A DNA stretch of 64,000 nt from Novosphingobium kaempferiae (GCF_021227995.1 NZ_CP089301.1:4278001-4342000), one strand, 5' to 3'; positions 1-9,852 are shown, numbered from the stretch's first letter. Numbers and translations: made by a program. Notes: generated by a model from the sequence alone, not told the origin.

Positions 1-914
1 ACACGCGCTTCACCGCCGACACCCCGCAGGTGTCCAACGGAGCGATCGCGGGGACCGCGCGCAGCCACGGCGGCTATGAATTCGTGCTCCCCTCACTCTC
101 GGCCGAATACAAGCTGACCGATACCGCCACGATCAGCGCATCGGCCAGCCGCACGCTCGGCCGCCCGACGCCCGGCGACATCGCGCAGGCCGAAAGCACG
201 AGCTGCGGCGAGCAGGAGAACGGCAGCGAAGGCTGCGTCATCAGCCGAGGCAACCCCGACCTGCAGCCGCGCCGCGCCACCAACCTCGACTTCACCGCGA
301 CGCAGGCGTTCAATCGCGGCAAGGGGCTGGTCGGCGTCAGCCTGTTCGCCAAGTGGATCGACGACGACATCTACAACCTGACCAGCCAGACCTCGATCGG
401 CGACACCGTCTACAAGATCTCCCAGCCGATGAACTCCAGCGGATCGCGCATCATGGGTGCGGAAATGCGGGTCGAGAACAAGGGCATCAAGCTGGCGGGC
501 CAGAAGTTCGACATCTTCGCCAACCTGACCTTGATGAAGGGCCATATGGAGGTCACTTCGGACGGCGGCGTGCGTGAGATCGACCGGCTGCTCTACCAGC
601 CCGCCGTGCTCGCCAATGCGGGCGTGACCTGGCACACGCCGTTCCTGCACAGCGCCTTCACCGCCCGCTACAACTATCGCGGCAAGTACCTCGAAAGCGT
701 CGGCGCCTCGCCGTGGCTCGACGAAGGGCGCGCGGGCTACGGCACGCTCGACCTCAGCCTGACGCAGCGGATCACCTCGTTCGCCACCCTGAAGTACGAG
801 TTTTACAATGCCCTCGGCGAGAAGCCGCGCTGGCTGATGGGCGAGAACCTTCAGTACTACACCGAGGCGGACAACTACGGCCGCACCGCCTTCGTCCACC
901 TCATCATCCGCTGA
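1..914 (+). CDS. TonB-dependent receptor, C-terminal part (5' truncated by window edge)
   Basis: Open reading frame that enters from the left edge and ends with TGA at 912-914, giving about 303 visible residues. The segment has the alternating amphipathic strands of an outer-membrane beta barrel (for example LSAEYKLTDTATISASASRT and DLSLTQRITSFATLKYEFYN) and a conserved barrel block RGNPDLQPRRATNLDF. It ends in the strand TAFVHLIIR, resembling receptor C-termini of the large sphingomonad TonB-dependent families. The plug domain and TonB box lie outside the window, so the ligand cannot be inferred. The PhoD-type phosphatase starts 11 bp downstream and is probably co-transcribed, which suggests uptake of a phosphorylated compound or of phosphate released outside the cell. 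That link is inference. Confidence 0.85.
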   Translation, partial: TRFTADTPQVSNGAIAGTARSHGGYEFVLPSLSAEYKLTDTATISASASRTLGRPTPGDIAQAESTSCGEQENGSEGCVISRGNPDLQPRRATNLDFTATQAFNRGKGLVGVSLFAKWIDDDIYNLTSQTSIGDTVYKISQPMNSSGSRIMGAEMRVENKGIKLAGQKFDIFANLTLMKGHMEVTSDGGVREIDRLLYQPAVLANAGVTWHTPFLHSAFTARYNYRGKYLESVGASPWLDEGRAGYGTLDLSLTQRITSFATLKYEFYNALGEKPRWLMGENLQYYTEADNYGRTAFVHLIIR

Positions 915-925
915 GACCCGGCGCC

Positions 926-2533
926 ATGATCCTCACCGACCGCCGCGCCCTGATGCGCATGATGGGATCGGCCGGCCTTGCCGCCGGCCTTCCCTTCCCC
1001 GCCTTCGCCCAGCAGCCGGAACCGCGCAACCTGCTCGCGGTGCCGAGCTTCCCGGATCACCCCTTCAAGCTCGGCATCGCGTCCGGCGATCCGGCTAGCG
1101 ACGGCTTCGTGATCTGGACCCGGCTTGCCCCGCTGCCGTTCGAACCGCACGGCGGCATGGACCTCAAGCCCGTGGCGGTCGGCTGGGAAGTGGCGGAGGA
1201 CGAACGCTTCACCGGCGTCGTCGCGAAGGGAACCGCCCTCGCCCATCCGGAACTGGCGCATAGCGTCCATGTGGAAGTGGCGGGCCTGCGCCCGGACAGG
1301 CCGTACTGGTATCGGTTCCGCGTGGGCAGCGAGCAGAGCGCGGTGGGCCGGTCCCGCACGATGCCCATGCCCGGCGCGCGGGTAGACCGGGTGCGCTTCG
1401 TCGCTGCGGGATGCCAGCACTACGAGCAGGGCCATTTCACGGCATGGCGCCGCATCGCCGAGGAGCCGGTGGACTTCGTGTTCCACTACGGGGACTATAT
1501 CTACGAAGGCGCGGATCGCGGGCCGGGGCAGTTCAAGGTGAACGGGCGCAGCTACGATCCCGTCCGCCGCCACATCGGCACGGAAATCTATACGCTGGAC
1601 GATTATCGTCGGCGTCATGCACTCTACAGGTCCGACGCCGACTTACAGGCCGCCCATGCCGCCCTGCCCTTCTGGATGAGCTTCGACGATCACGAAATCG
1701 ACAACAACTGGGCGAGCGACTTCGATCAGGACGGCACCCCCGCCGAAGTCTTCGCCTTCCGTCGCGCGCTGGCGATGCAGGCCTATTACGAGCACATGCC
1801 GCTGCGGCGGTCCTCGATCCCGCAGGGCAGCCACATGCGCATGTTCCGCGCCGCGCAGTACGGAGACCTGCTGAACGCATTCATCCTCGACACACGGCAG
1901 TACCGCTCCGACCAGTCCTACGGCGACAAGATCATGCCGCTGGGGCCGGAAGTCTATTCGCCCTACCGCACGATGATGGGTGACGCGCAGGAGCAGTGGC
2001 TGTTCGATGGTCTCACCGCCTCGAAGAGCCGATGGAACCTCATCGCCCATCAGGTCATGGTGATGAACCTGATGCAGCGAGACGAGGCCGCGACCACGAC
2101 CGAGAAGACCTACGCCATGGACCAGTGGCCCGGCTACATGCACAGCCGCCGCCGTCTGCTCGATCACATCGACACGCATTGCCCCGGCAACGTCGTCAAC
2201 GTGACCGGCGATGCCCACCGGCACTATGCGGGCGATCTCGTTCAGGACAACGGCGACGGCAAGGTGATCTCCAGCGAGTTCCTCGCCACCTCGATCACCT
2301 CCGGCGCGGACGGCCAGGGCGATCAGGACGGCTACAGCCGGCAGGTCAGGACGGACAACGCGTTCCTCAAGGCGACGACCGACCAGCGCGGCTACGTACT
2401 GTGCGACGTCGGCCGCGATGTCTGGACCGCTGACCTCAAGGTGCTGGACCGGGTGACGGTGCCCGACGGGAAGCTGTCGACTTACGCCCGCTTCGCCATC
2501 GAGCGCGGGAAGCCCGGCCTGCACTCGGCCTGA
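926..2533 (+). CDS. phoD: PhoD-family alkaline phosphatase/phosphodiesterase, Tat-exported
   Basis: 535-residue protein beginning MILTDRRALMRMMGSAG, a twin-arginine signal followed by a hydrophobic stretch ending near AFAQ. An N-terminal Ig-like PhoD domain (FKLGIASGDPASDGFVIWTRL) precedes the metallophosphatase domain. Visible metal-binding blocks are FHYGDYIYEG near residue 190, FDDHEIDNNW near 252, HQVMVMN near 375 and VTGDAHRHY near 426. PhoD enzymes hydrolyse phosphomono- and diesters in the periplasm or outside the cell using Ca/Fe. The ATG at 926 was chosen because the open frame extends upstream through the receptor gene, whereas the Tat motif begins exactly here. It lies 11 bp after the receptor stop and is likely in the same operon. 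The substrate is unknown. Confidence 0.9.
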   Translation: MILTDRRALMRMMGSAGLAAGLPFPAFAQQPEPRNLLAVPSFPDHPFKLGIASGDPASDGFVIWTRLAPLPFEPHGGMDLKPVAVGWEVAEDERFTGVVAKGTALAHPELAHSVHVEVAGLRPDRPYWYRFRVGSEQSAVGRSRTMPMPGARVDRVRFVAAGCQHYEQGHFTAWRRIAEEPVDFVFHYGDYIYEGADRGPGQFKVNGRSYDPVRRHIGTEIYTLDDYRRRHALYRSDADLQAAHAALPFWMSFDDHEIDNNWASDFDQDGTPAEVFAFRRALAMQAYYEHMPLRRSSIPQGSHMRMFRAAQYGDLLNAFILDTRQYRSDQSYGDKIMPLGPEVYSPYRTMMGDAQEQWLFDGLTASKSRWNLIAHQVMVMNLMQRDEAATTTEKTYAMDQWPGYMHSRRRLLDHIDTHCPGNVVNVTGDAHRHYAGDLVQDNGDGKVISSEFLATSITSGADGQGDQDGYSRQVRTDNAFLKATTDQRGYVLCDVGRDVWTADLKVLDRVTVPDGKLSTYARFAIERGKPGLHSA

Positions 2534-2560
2534 ACCGGAGCGCAGGCCAGGGATGCAGCG

Positions 2561-3727
2561 TCAGACTTCCGGCTGCCAGTCCCGGAACATCTGCTCGCGT
2601 GAAAAGCCTGCGGCCTGCGCCGCGTCGATGATACGCCCCCGGCGCTGCGTTCGCGCGGCGCCGAATGGCGGCGAGGCGCCGGGACCAGTGTTGCCGAATT
2701 CCATGAACCGGGCATCCTCGGGCTCGAAGAAGGCTGGCTTGCCGTCGGCATCGGTGTACCACATGTTCGTCCACCCGGCGGGGGCGATGTGCGGCCCCAT
2801 CAAGCAGCGCAGGTAGGCGGCCATTCCCACCGTCTTCACCCGCACGCCGCCGCGCATCGTCGATACGCCCCAAGGACGGCCAAGGAACACGCTGCCATCC
2901 GGCACCCCCGTCTCTGCCGTGAGCGCACAGGCATCGAACACCAGTCCCGCAGGCTGATCCGCCACCGTGTTGGGCGCAGTGATATAGCCTTCCACCGGGT
3001 CGATGCGCGGCAGCGAACGGATTTCGCACCGTTCGAACCGCGCGGCCGAGCCTCCGAAGATGAAGTCGTAGCTGCCGGTGATGAGGCAGGCGAAGAACAG
3101 CGCGCGCCCTTCCGCGCAGTAGAGCGTGTCCTGATGGCTGGTGATCTCGCACTCCGAGACGATAGTGCGATCAGCCCCCCGGCCGAGCGAAAGCGCCAGC
3201 GCCTGCTGGCTGCCGCCTTCGTCCGAGCGCATACCCCCCGGCCGTCGCATCTCTGCTGCAGCGTCGAAGGTATTGGCGATGGTCAGGCCATGCAGCCTGA
3301 CATCGGGCGCGGTGACGCTCAGGCACCAGGTCCGAAAGGTTCCGTAGGGCTTGCCGTCGGGCGCGATCCATCCGGCTGCGGCATCGAAGAACAGCACGCT
3401 CCGTCCAGCGCCCTGCCCATGGATCTCTACGTTCGGTCGCTCGATCCGGAACTGCCCGCGATACCGCCCTTCCCCAAGCGCGATCCGCCATGGCTGGCCC
3501 TGAGGAACCGAAGCGGCAGCGTCGATCGCCTCCTGCAAAGAGGCGAACCTGCGCCCGGCCGTAGCAGCGGGCATCGCGCCGACGACAGCGTCGAAGGTCG
3601 GGGCCGCCCTCGCCGGAATGCTGGCCTGCAAAGGCACAAGCGCGCCCGCGCCGATACCGGCCATGCAGGCCCGGCGTGATATGCCGGCGGCAGCGCCCGC
3701 CCTTCCCAACGGAATCGTCAACGTCAT
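2561..3727 (-). CDS. Pectinesterase (pectin methylesterase, CE8 family), exported
   Basis: 388-residue beta-helix protein on the minus strand, convergent with phoD. The N-terminus carries a Tat-like signal (GISRRACMAGIGAGALV). CE8 catalytic blocks are all present: SHQDTLYC with Gln199 and Asp200, GSYDFIFGG with Asp221, and FLGRPWG with Arg284. The 21-residue gap between the two aspartates equals that in characterised pectinesterases. The enzyme should demethylate pectin in the periplasm or outside the cell. The ATG at 3727 is chosen because AAAGGAGG lies just upstream; an in-frame ATG further up would add 66 residues without signal character. No polygalacturonase or pectate lyase is visible nearby, so its polymer-degrading partners are elsewhere. 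Confidence 0.9.
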   Translation of the reverse strand: MTLTIPLGRAGAAAGISRRACMAGIGAGALVPLQASIPARAAPTFDAVVGAMPAATAGRRFASLQEAIDAAASVPQGQPWRIALGEGRYRGQFRIERPNVEIHGQGAGRSVLFFDAAAGWIAPDGKPYGTFRTWCLSVTAPDVRLHGLTIANTFDAAAEMRRPGGMRSDEGGSQQALALSLGRGADRTIVSECEITSHQDTLYCAEGRALFFACLITGSYDFIFGGSAARFERCEIRSLPRIDPVEGYITAPNTVADQPAGLVFDACALTAETGVPDGSVFLGRPWGVSTMRGGVRVKTVGMAAYLRCLMGPHIAPAGWTNMWYTDADGKPAFFEPEDARFMEFGNTGPGASPPFGAARTQRRGRIIDAAQAAGFSREQMFRDWQPEV

Positions 3728-3959
3728 CAGGCCTCCTTTACGTTCGTGCGCGCCCGAACACCCGCGCAGCCCCGGCCCTGCGGCGCAGCAACCTGATGCC
3801 CTCTTCCCATTTGTTATCGCTACCGTAACGATCCGAAGCGGCCCCGCAAGGGCAATGTCACGTTGCGATGACATCGGCAACGCGGCAACCTCATGCATTG
3901 GGTCCGCAATGGTTTCGTCGGGCACGAAAAAGTAACCATGTTCGCCCTAGGCTTTTCCG

Positions 3960-5765
3960 ATGAGGATCGCTGCAATAACGAACTGGGCCTACGCGACGAC
4001 GGTGTGCCTGACGATCGCCGCCGGTGTCGCGATGGTGATGGCTTCGAGCGCGGATCGGGCCGAACGCTCCGCAGTCAGGCAGCGCGATGTGCTCGACGCA
4101 TTGACCTTCGAGGTGGAGAACGACCTGTCGGAACTTTCCGATCAGGCCCGACTGGCCGCCATGTCGGACGATCCCGGTCATGAGAGCACGTACCGGCAGA
4201 TGCTGTCGGCGCTGGATACCGTCGAGCAACGCATCGCGAAGCTGCGCGACAATGGGGCGTCGGAAGCTGAACTGAAACTGCTCCACGCAGGCCTTCAGGG
4301 GGCACGCGAGCTTGAGGACGAACAGCAGGCAGCGATAGCGGCCAATCGCGGCGGTAACAGCGAGCGCGCCCGCAGCATCATCTTCGGGCCAAACTATCAG
4401 CGCCAACTGGAAGGCGTCAGATACGAGTTCGACCGTTTCCGGTACATGCTCGACCAGCGTTCCGACCGCACGATCGAGGATGCGAGCCTCGCTTCCCAGC
4501 GCCTGCGGTCGATATCCGAAATCATGGTGGCGATCACCGCGATCCTGTTCCTCTTCGTCCTGGGCTTCATCCTCAAGCGCCGCATCCTCAAGCCCGTCGT
4601 CACTTTGAGCGATGTCGTGAACCGACTGGCGGAACAGGACTACGCCGTCGAGACGCCACAGTTCTCGCAAGTGGACGAGATCGGCGACATGGCGCAGGCG
4701 ATCCGCATCTTCCGGGAGAACGGCCTCGAGCGCCAGCGGCTGGAGCGCCAGCGGGACGCCGACTGGCGCGTGCGCGACGTGCTCGCCCGCATGACCCAGC
4801 GATTGCAAGGTTGCGAGTCCGTGGAAGACCTGTTCAACGTCGTGCGCCTGTTCGCGCCAAGGATCGCCCCGAACCTCGCCGGGCGGCTGTACATTCTGGA
4901 CGGCCGCATCGACCTCATGGTGTGCGCCACCGAATGGCAGACCCCGAGCGGCAGCGGAGCCAGCTTCAGTCCCGAGGGATGCTGGGCGCTGCGGCGGGGG
5001 CAGGTGCATAGTCCGGGCGGCGACCTCGTAGACGTTCCGTGCAGGCACGTCCCGACCGATGTCGCGCAGGCGACAATGTGCGTCCCACTGACGGCGCAGG
5101 GAGAGACGATCGGCCTTCTCGTCCTCGAGAACCTCGCCGCCGCGCATGAACCGGATGTATCGACGATCGTCTACATCGAACTGATGTCCGAGACCCTGGG
5201 TCTCGCGCTGGCGAACCTGAACCTGCGCGCGGCGTTGCACGAAAAGGCGCTGTTCGACTCCCTGACCGGCCTGCGCAATCGCCACGATCTGCTGGATACG
5301 CTGGGCAGGCTGGTGGTGGCTGCCGATGCCACCGATCAGCCGCTAAGCTGCCTGATGCTGGACATCGACCACTTCAAGCGTCTCAACGACCGCTTCGGCC
5401 ACGATGCCGGAGATCTCGTCATCCGGGCCGTGGCCGGCGTCTTCGGCGGCGTGGTCCGCGACGAAGGGCTGGCGTTCCGCTACGGCGGCGAGGAGTTCCT
5501 GATGTTGATGCCCGGCTTCGACGAGCGACAGGCACTGGATCGGGCCAGCCTCATCAGGGACAGGATTGCCGAACTGGAACTGGTCCACGACGGAGAAGTG
5601 CTGGGGCCTGTCACAGTCTCGATGGGCATCGCGGTCTACCCCGAGCATGGCACTGCACAGTCGCTCATCATAACGGCCGACGCCGCCCTGCTGAGAGCGA
5701 AGGAGGAAGGGCGCGACCGTACTGTCGTGGCCGTGCGGCGCCAGCGCATCGCGAAGGCATCCTGA
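3960..5765 (+). CDS. Membrane diguanylate cyclase (TM-sensor-TM-HAMP-GAF-GGEEF)
   Basis: 601 residues. Transmembrane helix 1 is near residues 7-27, followed by a helical periplasmic sensor region, helix 2 near 188-207, a HAMP linker, a GAF-like domain at about 280-410 and a C-terminal GGDEF domain. The active-site loop reads RYGGEEF with GGEEF at 509-513, and substrate motifs (DIDHFKRLNDRFGHDAGD) are intact, so it should make c-di-GMP from GTP. The inhibitory I-site normally reads RxxD five residues before the loop; here it is RDEG, so the aspartate is missing and product inhibition may be lost. It is preceded by a 232-bp gap after the divergent pectinesterase gene and appears to be a single-gene unit. 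The input signal is unknown. Confidence 0.92.
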   Translation: MRIAAITNWAYATTVCLTIAAGVAMVMASSADRAERSAVRQRDVLDALTFEVENDLSELSDQARLAAMSDDPGHESTYRQMLSALDTVEQRIAKLRDNGASEAELKLLHAGLQGARELEDEQQAAIAANRGGNSERARSIIFGPNYQRQLEGVRYEFDRFRYMLDQRSDRTIEDASLASQRLRSISEIMVAITAILFLFVLGFILKRRILKPVVTLSDVVNRLAEQDYAVETPQFSQVDEIGDMAQAIRIFRENGLERQRLERQRDADWRVRDVLARMTQRLQGCESVEDLFNVVRLFAPRIAPNLAGRLYILDGRIDLMVCATEWQTPSGSGASFSPEGCWALRRGQVHSPGGDLVDVPCRHVPTDVAQATMCVPLTAQGETIGLLVLENLAAAHEPDVSTIVYIELMSETLGLALANLNLRAALHEKALFDSLTGLRNRHDLLDTLGRLVVAADATDQPLSCLMLDIDHFKRLNDRFGHDAGDLVIRAVAGVFGGVVRDEGLAFRYGGEEFLMLMPGFDERQALDRASLIRDRIAELELVHDGEVLGPVTVSMGIAVYPEHGTAQSLIITADAALLRAKEEGRDRTVVAVRRQRIAKAS

Positions 5766-6173
5766 CGGATTTGGGTCGTATCGAAGCCGTTATGGCTCCA
5801 TCGCGCGTTGCCCGCTTTGGCCCGATACGTCATGAACCGGAGTTCAGGCGTTTGCAGCACAAGTAAACACCTAAAAATTTGTAAATATAGTTCTCATCGA
5901 TGTGGCAGGCGTACTGCTGTGCAGAGATATCTGCGATGCATCCGATCAATGGATGCAGTTGATCTCTATCTGCGTAGAGTCCCTGATTGAGATTTCGGGG
6001 CCATGAAGTCATTTGCCGTGTTTGGTAACGAGACTGCGTCAGACGATACAGGAGAGACTGGTGGCGGCAGGCAAAGTGCCCTCTGTTTCCCGTAATGCAG
6101 ACCAGCTCCACGGGGCACGGCAGGCGTCGTCTGCGCCCCGTGCATGCAACTCGGGGGGGCCGGCACCGACATC
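5766..6173. promoter_or_regulatory. 408-bp non-coding gap with two palindromes
   Basis: Gap between the diguanylate cyclase and the GGDEF-EAL gene. It is clearly AT-richer than its surroundings around 5865-5890 (aaaaatttgtaaatatag). Two perfect inverted repeats lie close together: GCAGA-gata-TCTGC at 5921-5934 and TGCATCC-gatcaat-GGATGCA at 5937-5957. I see no gene or tRNA here. The likely role is a promoter with operators for the five-gene signalling operon that follows. Confidence 0.45.
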
Positions 6174-7775
6174 ATGACCGCAGGGGCGCTCGGCATCATG
6201 GTGCTGACTATCTCCGGCCTGGCGATCGTTGCGCTCGCCGTGCTTCGGATCGGAGAGCGCCGCCGTGCCAATCGCATCGTTGCGTGGTTCGACGCGATGA
6301 GCTTGGGCGACTTCTCAAACGCCGCCATTCCAGCCGCTCTCGATGTCGACACACGCGTTTTGCAGGCGGCGGAGGGGCTACGCCTTTCCATCGAAACCCA
6401 GATGGCGCATCTCGGCGAAGCCGCGCGGCTCGACCCCCTGACGCGGCTGCTCAACCGGGAGTTCTTCCGCAGGCAGGTCAGCCCCTACATGGAAGAGGCA
6501 GCGGCAGGTCGTCTTCATGCGATGCTGTTCATCGACATCGACGGATTCAAGCAGGTCAACGACACGCTCGGCCACAATCTGGGCGACCGCCTGCTGCAGA
6601 TCACGGCCGACCGCCTCCGCCTGTCGATCCGCCATCGGGCGGATGGCGACATCGAGGACGAATCCCCCAGTTCCCCGCTCATCGCCCGGTTCGGCGGGGA
6701 CGAATTCGTGCTGTTCCTGCCGAACATCCGCTCCACTTTGGTCGCTCAGAAAGTGGCTGCCCGCATATTGAGGGTTCTCGCCGAGCCCTTCGAACTCGGC
6801 ACGCACGCCGCCAGCATCAGCGCCAGCATCGGCATCGCGCTGGCGCCGGAGCATGGCCGGAGCTACGGCGAAGTGCTGCGCGTCGCGGACACGGCGATGT
6901 ACCACGCCAAACGGTCGGGCCGGAACCGCAGCGCAATGTTCGACAGTACGCTGGAAGAAGAAGCGCGCATCGAGGCGGAAACCGAGCAGGAACTGCGCGA
7001 TGCGGTCGCTCGTGGCGAGTTCATGCTCTATTTCCAGCCGCTCTACGAAATGGCGACCTTGCGAATATGCTCGGCCGAGGCGCTGATCCGCTGGAACCAC
7101 CCGCACAAAGGCATTGTCTCGCCGATCGAGTTCATTCCGCTCGCCGAAAAGACCGGCATCATCAACCAGATCGGCGAGTGGCTCATCAATGAGGCCGCCA
7201 AGCAGATCGCGCAGTTCGCGCAGGGCGGTTGTCCGGTGATGATCTCCGTGAACGTCTCGCCGGGACAACTCGAACGGATCGAGTTTCCGGCCATGGTGCG
7301 GGCAGCGCTCCAGCTCTGGAAAGCGCCGCCCCACCTGCTCCAGCTCGAAATCACCGAGAACGTCGCGATGCGCGATTCCGAACTGGCAGCGCAGCGATTG
7401 CGCCAGATCAGCGACATCGGGGTATCCATCGCCATCGACGATTTCGGCACCGGATATTCAAACCTCTACAACCTCATCCACCTTCCCTTCACGCGCCTGA
7501 AGATGGACCGTTCGCTGGTCAAGGATCTCGCTTCCCGCGCCGACGCGAGGATACTTGCGCAGACGATCATCACGATGGCCAACAGTCTCGGCCTCGAAAC
7601 GGTCGCGGAAGGGATCGAGACGCACACGCAGTTCGAATTGCTGCTCGGCATGGGGTGCGACGTCGGTCAGGGTTTCTACATGTGCAAGCCGGTTGCCGCC
7701 GAACTGTTCATGCCGATACTCTGCAACAGCGGCAGGCTTGCCCATACTGCGGGGAGCCGCACGGATGCGGCATGA
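6174..7775 (+). CDS. Membrane-anchored GGDEF-EAL protein
   Basis: 533 residues from the ATG at 6174, which follows a G-rich ribosome-binding stretch; an in-frame ATG at 6144 is the alternative. One transmembrane helix near residues 2-23 anchors the protein. The GGDEF domain has an intact FGGDEF loop (GGDEF at 174-178) but no RxxD inhibitory site. The EAL domain has EALIRW (Glu302), the conserved ITEN, DDFGTGYS and EGIET motifs, so a working c-di-GMP phosphodiesterase is expected. Which activity dominates cannot be told. The 3' end overlaps the next gene (TonB-dependent receptor) by 11 bp, so the two are translationally linked. This is the first gene of the run that ends at 13383. Confidence 0.92.
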   Translation: MTAGALGIMVLTISGLAIVALAVLRIGERRRANRIVAWFDAMSLGDFSNAAIPAALDVDTRVLQAAEGLRLSIETQMAHLGEAARLDPLTRLLNREFFRRQVSPYMEEAAAGRLHAMLFIDIDGFKQVNDTLGHNLGDRLLQITADRLRLSIRHRADGDIEDESPSSPLIARFGGDEFVLFLPNIRSTLVAQKVAARILRVLAEPFELGTHAASISASIGIALAPEHGRSYGEVLRVADTAMYHAKRSGRNRSAMFDSTLEEEARIEAETEQELRDAVARGEFMLYFQPLYEMATLRICSAEALIRWNHPHKGIVSPIEFIPLAEKTGIINQIGEWLINEAAKQIAQFAQGGCPVMISVNVSPGQLERIEFPAMVRAALQLWKAPPHLLQLEITENVAMRDSELAAQRLRQISDIGVSIAIDDFGTGYSNLYNLIHLPFTRLKMDRSLVKDLASRADARILAQTIITMANSLGLETVAEGIETHTQFELLLGMGCDVGQGFYMCKPVAAELFMPILCNSGRLAHTAGSRTDAA

Positions 7776-9852
7776 TCGGGCGGCATTGGCCTTCGCGGCG
7801 CTATGGCTGTATCACGGACCCGCGAGCGCGCAGGATCTCGGCGAACCGCCACATCTGACACCGGCTACGGATGCGGACGCGGCAACTGCTCCGCCCAAGC
7901 TACTGGACCTTCCGCTGGAAGACCTCCTTACCATCGAGTCCACTTCGGTCGCCAAGAAGCGGCAGCGCGTGTCGGAATCCGCGGCGGCCGTCTACGTCAT
8001 CACGCGCGAGGATATCCGCCGGTCGGCGGCGCGCACAATCCCCGACCTCCTGCGCGGCATTCCTGGGGTCGAAGTCGCGCAGCCGTTCAACACCAACCCC
8101 GCGGTCACGATACGCGGGTTCAACAGCATCCTCGCCAACTCGCTGTTGGTGATGATCGACGGGCGCTCGATCTACGTCTCCACCTTCTCAGGCGTGTTCT
8201 GGGACCAGTTGCTGATCCCGCTGAGCGACATAGAGCGCATCGAGGTGGTACGCGGGCCCGGCGCAGCGCTTTGGGGCGCGAACGCGGTGAACGGCGTCAT
8301 CAACATCATCACCCGCCACAGCGCGGACACGCTCGACACCCGTGTGGAGGGCCGGGCCGGAAACCGCGATCAGGAAATCTCCGTCTCGCAGGGCGGGCGA
8401 CTGACGGAGGCGCTCAGCTATCGCCTTTACGGGGCTCTCCGTCGCAACGAGGGAATGGTTGATAAGAGCGGTTCGGATGCAGGCGCCGCCGGCAGGTCGC
8501 GGGCCATCGGCGGGCGCATTGACTGGGAGCCGAACGAAGATGATGCCATCACGCTGCAAGGCGACTTTTCCAGCGGCCATGCAAATGAGCCCAAGTTCAT
8601 CTTCAACGGCAACTTGCTGCAACCCGGCAGCCTCCTGCTCGACGGGCGCGAGGAGTTTCATGCCGGCAGCGCCCTCGCTCGCTGGGCGCACAAGCAAAGC
8701 GAGAAATTCGACTGGTCGGTGCAGGCCTACTACGAACGAACGATACGCGACAATCCGCTGTCCACGCACCTGCACTGGGAACTGGCGGACCTCGACCTCG
8801 CCATGCACTGGGACCCGGCGGGCGCGCATGACCTGAACTGGGGCGTGGGCGCCCGGATCATGCATGACAGCGCAACAACCGGACCGCTGTTCAGCCTGTC
8901 GGACCCCAGCCGCACCGACCGCTGGGTCAGCGGGTACGTGCAGGACGACATCTCCATCGTCCCGGACAAGGTCAGGCTGACCGTCGGCGCGAAGGTGGAG
9001 CACAACAACTTCACCGGCTTCGAATTCCAGCCCAGCGTGCGTCTCTTCGTCCGACCGGATCGACACCTCGCATTCTGGGGCGCCGTTTCGCGGGCCGTGC
9101 GCACACCGTCACGCTTCGAGCGGTCGGCCATGTTCATGCCGCCCTTCTCTCCCCCGGGCAGCGAGGATAACCCGGGTCCGATACCGGTCTACACCGAAGT
9201 GAGGGGCCGCAACGCAGGCACGAGCGAGAAGCTCACCGCCTATGAACTGGGCCTGCGGGCAGACATGGGAGCAGGATGGTCGGTCGATGTGGCGGGCTAC
9301 TACAATCGCTACGACCGGCTGGCGACGGTGGAACTGGTCGACACGACGCTTATCTTCGTGCCTCAGGCGGCTTATCCGGTGGGCCTGCGGGTCGATCTGG
9401 GTATCTTCCCTGTCGGCAAGGCGCGGACGTATGGCGTCGAGGCGGTGCTCAAGGGCAGCCCGACGCCCTGGTGGCAGACCGAACTGAGCTGGTCGCATTT
9501 CGACTTCTCGATCTCGAGAGACCCGAAAACCGGCGACGATTTCTCCTTCACCTTTCCGCTCGATTATTCACCTCGCAACCAGATTTCGTGGCGGAACAAC
9601 TTCGACCTCAGTAGCCGGCTGACCCTGAGCACCCAGATCATCCACGTCGATCGCCTGTCCGGCCCTGCGGTCCCCGGCTACACCGATCTCAATCTTCGCG
9701 CGCAATGGCAGATGTCTTCCGCGCTCTCGTTGTCGCTGGTGGGCGAGAACCTGTTCCACGACCAGCGGCTGGAGTTCTCGCAGAACCGCTATCCCGCGCC
9801 GGACAGTTACCAGCCACGGCGCGTTTCCGCGCAAGTCAGGCTGCGGTTCTGA
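7765..9852 (+). CDS. TonB-dependent receptor linked to YfiR/CHASE8 signalling genes
   Basis: 695 residues with a signal peptide ending near GPASAQ. The mature N-terminus carries the block DLPLEDLLTIESTSVAKKRQ, followed by a plug domain (ITREDIRRSAARTIPDLLRG, VTIRGFNS, IERIEVVRGPGAALWGANAVNGVINI) and a 22-strand type barrel ending in aromatic-rich strand QVRLRF. Receptors with this LEDLL-type start are, as I recall, often found beside DUF4154 (YfiR) and hybrid kinases, as here. The ATG at 7765 overlaps the previous gene and the TGA at 9850-9852 overlaps the ATG of the next, so the order is translationally coupled. The ligand is unknown. It may report substrate capture to the kinase through the periplasmic YfiR-like protein (inference). 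Confidence 0.92.
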   Translation: MRHDRAALAFAALWLYHGPASAQDLGEPPHLTPATDADAATAPPKLLDLPLEDLLTIESTSVAKKRQRVSESAAAVYVITREDIRRSAARTIPDLLRGIPGVEVAQPFNTNPAVTIRGFNSILANSLLVMIDGRSIYVSTFSGVFWDQLLIPLSDIERIEVVRGPGAALWGANAVNGVINIITRHSADTLDTRVEGRAGNRDQEISVSQGGRLTEALSYRLYGALRRNEGMVDKSGSDAGAAGRSRAIGGRIDWEPNEDDAITLQGDFSSGHANEPKFIFNGNLLQPGSLLLDGREEFHAGSALARWAHKQSEKFDWSVQAYYERTIRDNPLSTHLHWELADLDLAMHWDPAGAHDLNWGVGARIMHDSATTGPLFSLSDPSRTDRWVSGYVQDDISIVPDKVRLTVGAKVEHNNFTGFEFQPSVRLFVRPDRHLAFWGAVSRAVRTPSRFERSAMFMPPFSPPGSEDNPGPIPVYTEVRGRNAGTSEKLTAYELGLRADMGAGWSVDVAGYYNRYDRLATVELVDTTLIFVPQAAYPVGLRVDLGIFPVGKARTYGVEAVLKGSPTPWWQTELSWSHFDFSISRDPKTGDDFSFTFPLDYSPRNQISWRNNFDLSSRLTLSTQIIHVDRLSGPAVPGYTDLNLRAQWQMSSALSLSLVGENLFHDQRLEFSQNRYPAPDSYQPRRVSAQVRLRF

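Noticed and set aside
5766..6143. tRNA or small RNA gene in the AT-rich gap
   Set aside because: No T-loop (GTTCGA-type) sequence or cloverleaf arms were found; only short palindromes.
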